DNA from: Rubrivivax sp.
Lineage (GTDB): Bacteria > Pseudomonadota > Gammaproteobacteria > Burkholderiales > Burkholderiaceae_C
DNA length: 64,000 nucleotides
Direction of reading: 5' to 3'
NCBI GenBank assembly: GCA_030680415.1
Contig: JAUXVE010000056.1
Location: 1 to 64,000, forward strand
Shown piece after piece: positions 63,722 through 64,000 of this stretch. Position numbers and translations under genes: made by a program. How positions within the stretch are numbered: the stretch's first letter is position 1; each line of letters starts with the position of its first letter. The notes beneath the pieces are model-generated. The model was not told the DNA's origin. It did not search any database and was given only the letters and a program-made list of their open reading frames with translations.

Positions 63722-64000
63722 TCACTTCACGTGGCAGGTCAGGCACATGCCCGAGGCCACACCGCCGGCGCTGACCGTCTGCGCGGTGCGCAGCAGGCGC
63801 GTGCCGGCCACCGAGTCCTGGTCGTGCACGTCGTGGCAGGTGGAACACTGCAGCCTGCCGTTTTCCAGCGTCGAGGCCACGCTGTCGCCGTTGTTCCAGG
63901 TGGCCACTGTGGGGTCGGTGAAGTTCTTGCCGTCACCCGTCTCGCCGGCCGGGAAGGCGATGGAGATGGGGTGCGTGCCGCGCACGTCGAGATTGCCGCC
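63722..64000 (-). CDS. C-terminal end of another multiheme cytochrome (5' end outside window)
   Basis: The frame is open from the window edge to a stop at 63722 (93 codons). It reads GTHPISIAFPAGETG, the doubled-CXXCH family's usual text, then two heme motifs: CSTCHDVHD and CLTCHVK at the very end. It is related in style to the dodecaheme cytochrome. It shows that the cytochrome cluster continues beyond the window. Confidence 0.8.
   Translation of the reverse strand, partial: GGNLDVRGTHPISIAFPAGETGDGKNFTDPTVATWNNGDSVASTLENGRLQCSTCHDVHDQDSVAGTRLLRTAQTVSAGGVASGMCLTCHVK

Overview
The window is high-GC DNA with densely packed, often ATGA-overlapping genes. It looks like a betaproteobacterium of the order Burkholderiales (Rubrivivax/Rhodoferax/Ideonella-like). 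I base this on the hup/hyp gene order, the protein style and an intergenic repeat type familiar from that group. No rRNA, tRNA, CRISPR array or transposase was seen. Almost everything between 2.5 kb and the right end concerns anaerobic or microaerobic energy metabolism.

Left to right: (1) 1-2540: a PilZ/YcgR-like gene cut off by the window edge, joined out of frame to the 3' two-thirds of an FAD/Fe-S lactate/glycolate-dehydrogenase-type gene, then a nitroreductase. (2) 2574-13247, minus strand: a nine-gene V/A-type ATPase operon (subunits G/H, C, I, K, F, E, A, B, D), followed by a START-type protein, a cyclic-nucleotide-binding protein, ubiE/menG and menA. (3) 13466-17507, plus strand, divergent from the ATPase: an uptake [NiFe] hydrogenase (hupSLC) carrying the two extra small-subunit cysteines of the O2-tolerant type, plus an orphan HigA-like regulator. 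(4) 17696-25729: a fused NfnAB/SudAB-like NAD(P)H:ferredoxin oxidoreductase, a rubrerythrin, a one-piece pyruvate:ferredoxin oxidoreductase, a dihydroorotate-dehydrogenase-like protein and a 2[4Fe-4S] ferredoxin. (5) 25755-30953, minus strand: a HemN-like radical SAM protein and a TAXI-TRAP transporter with a universal stress protein. (6) 31381-40751: the hydrogenase maturation operon hupDFGHIJK-hypABFCD. (7) 40937-49966: an inner-membrane electron-transfer module (11-heme cytochrome c fused to a b-type domain, hexaheme protein with a c4-type end, Fe-S protein, NrfD protein, a large membrane protein on the other strand, and a NapC/NirT-like multiheme protein) inserted between hypD and hypE. 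(8) 51190-64000, minus strand: an outer-membrane conduit cluster (12-, 5- and 11-heme cytochromes, a beta-barrel, two NHL-propeller lipoproteins, a LolA-like protein, a truncated membrane spermidine-synthase-like/TPR protein and an OB-fold protein) and the end of another multiheme cytochrome.

Read together, electrons from H2 (hydrogenase) and from pyruvate (PFOR, ferredoxin, Nfn-like enzyme) could enter a quinone pool. That pool probably includes menaquinone, as menA is present. The CbcL-like and NrfD-type complexes could pass them to periplasmic multiheme cytochromes and on through the outer-membrane barrel to an extracellular acceptor. The V/A-ATPase would work beside this on the same membrane. 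I count 53 heme-binding CxxCH/CxxxCH motifs between 40.9 and 64 kb. Eight CRP/FNR-type palindromes (TTG-N8-CAA or close to it) sit upstream of the transcription units, which suggests one redox regulator controls the island. This route is inference; the gene families and motifs are read from the sequence.

Two places (about 385-410 and about 54521-54560) join two incomplete genes out of frame. They are either real deletions or assembly joins.
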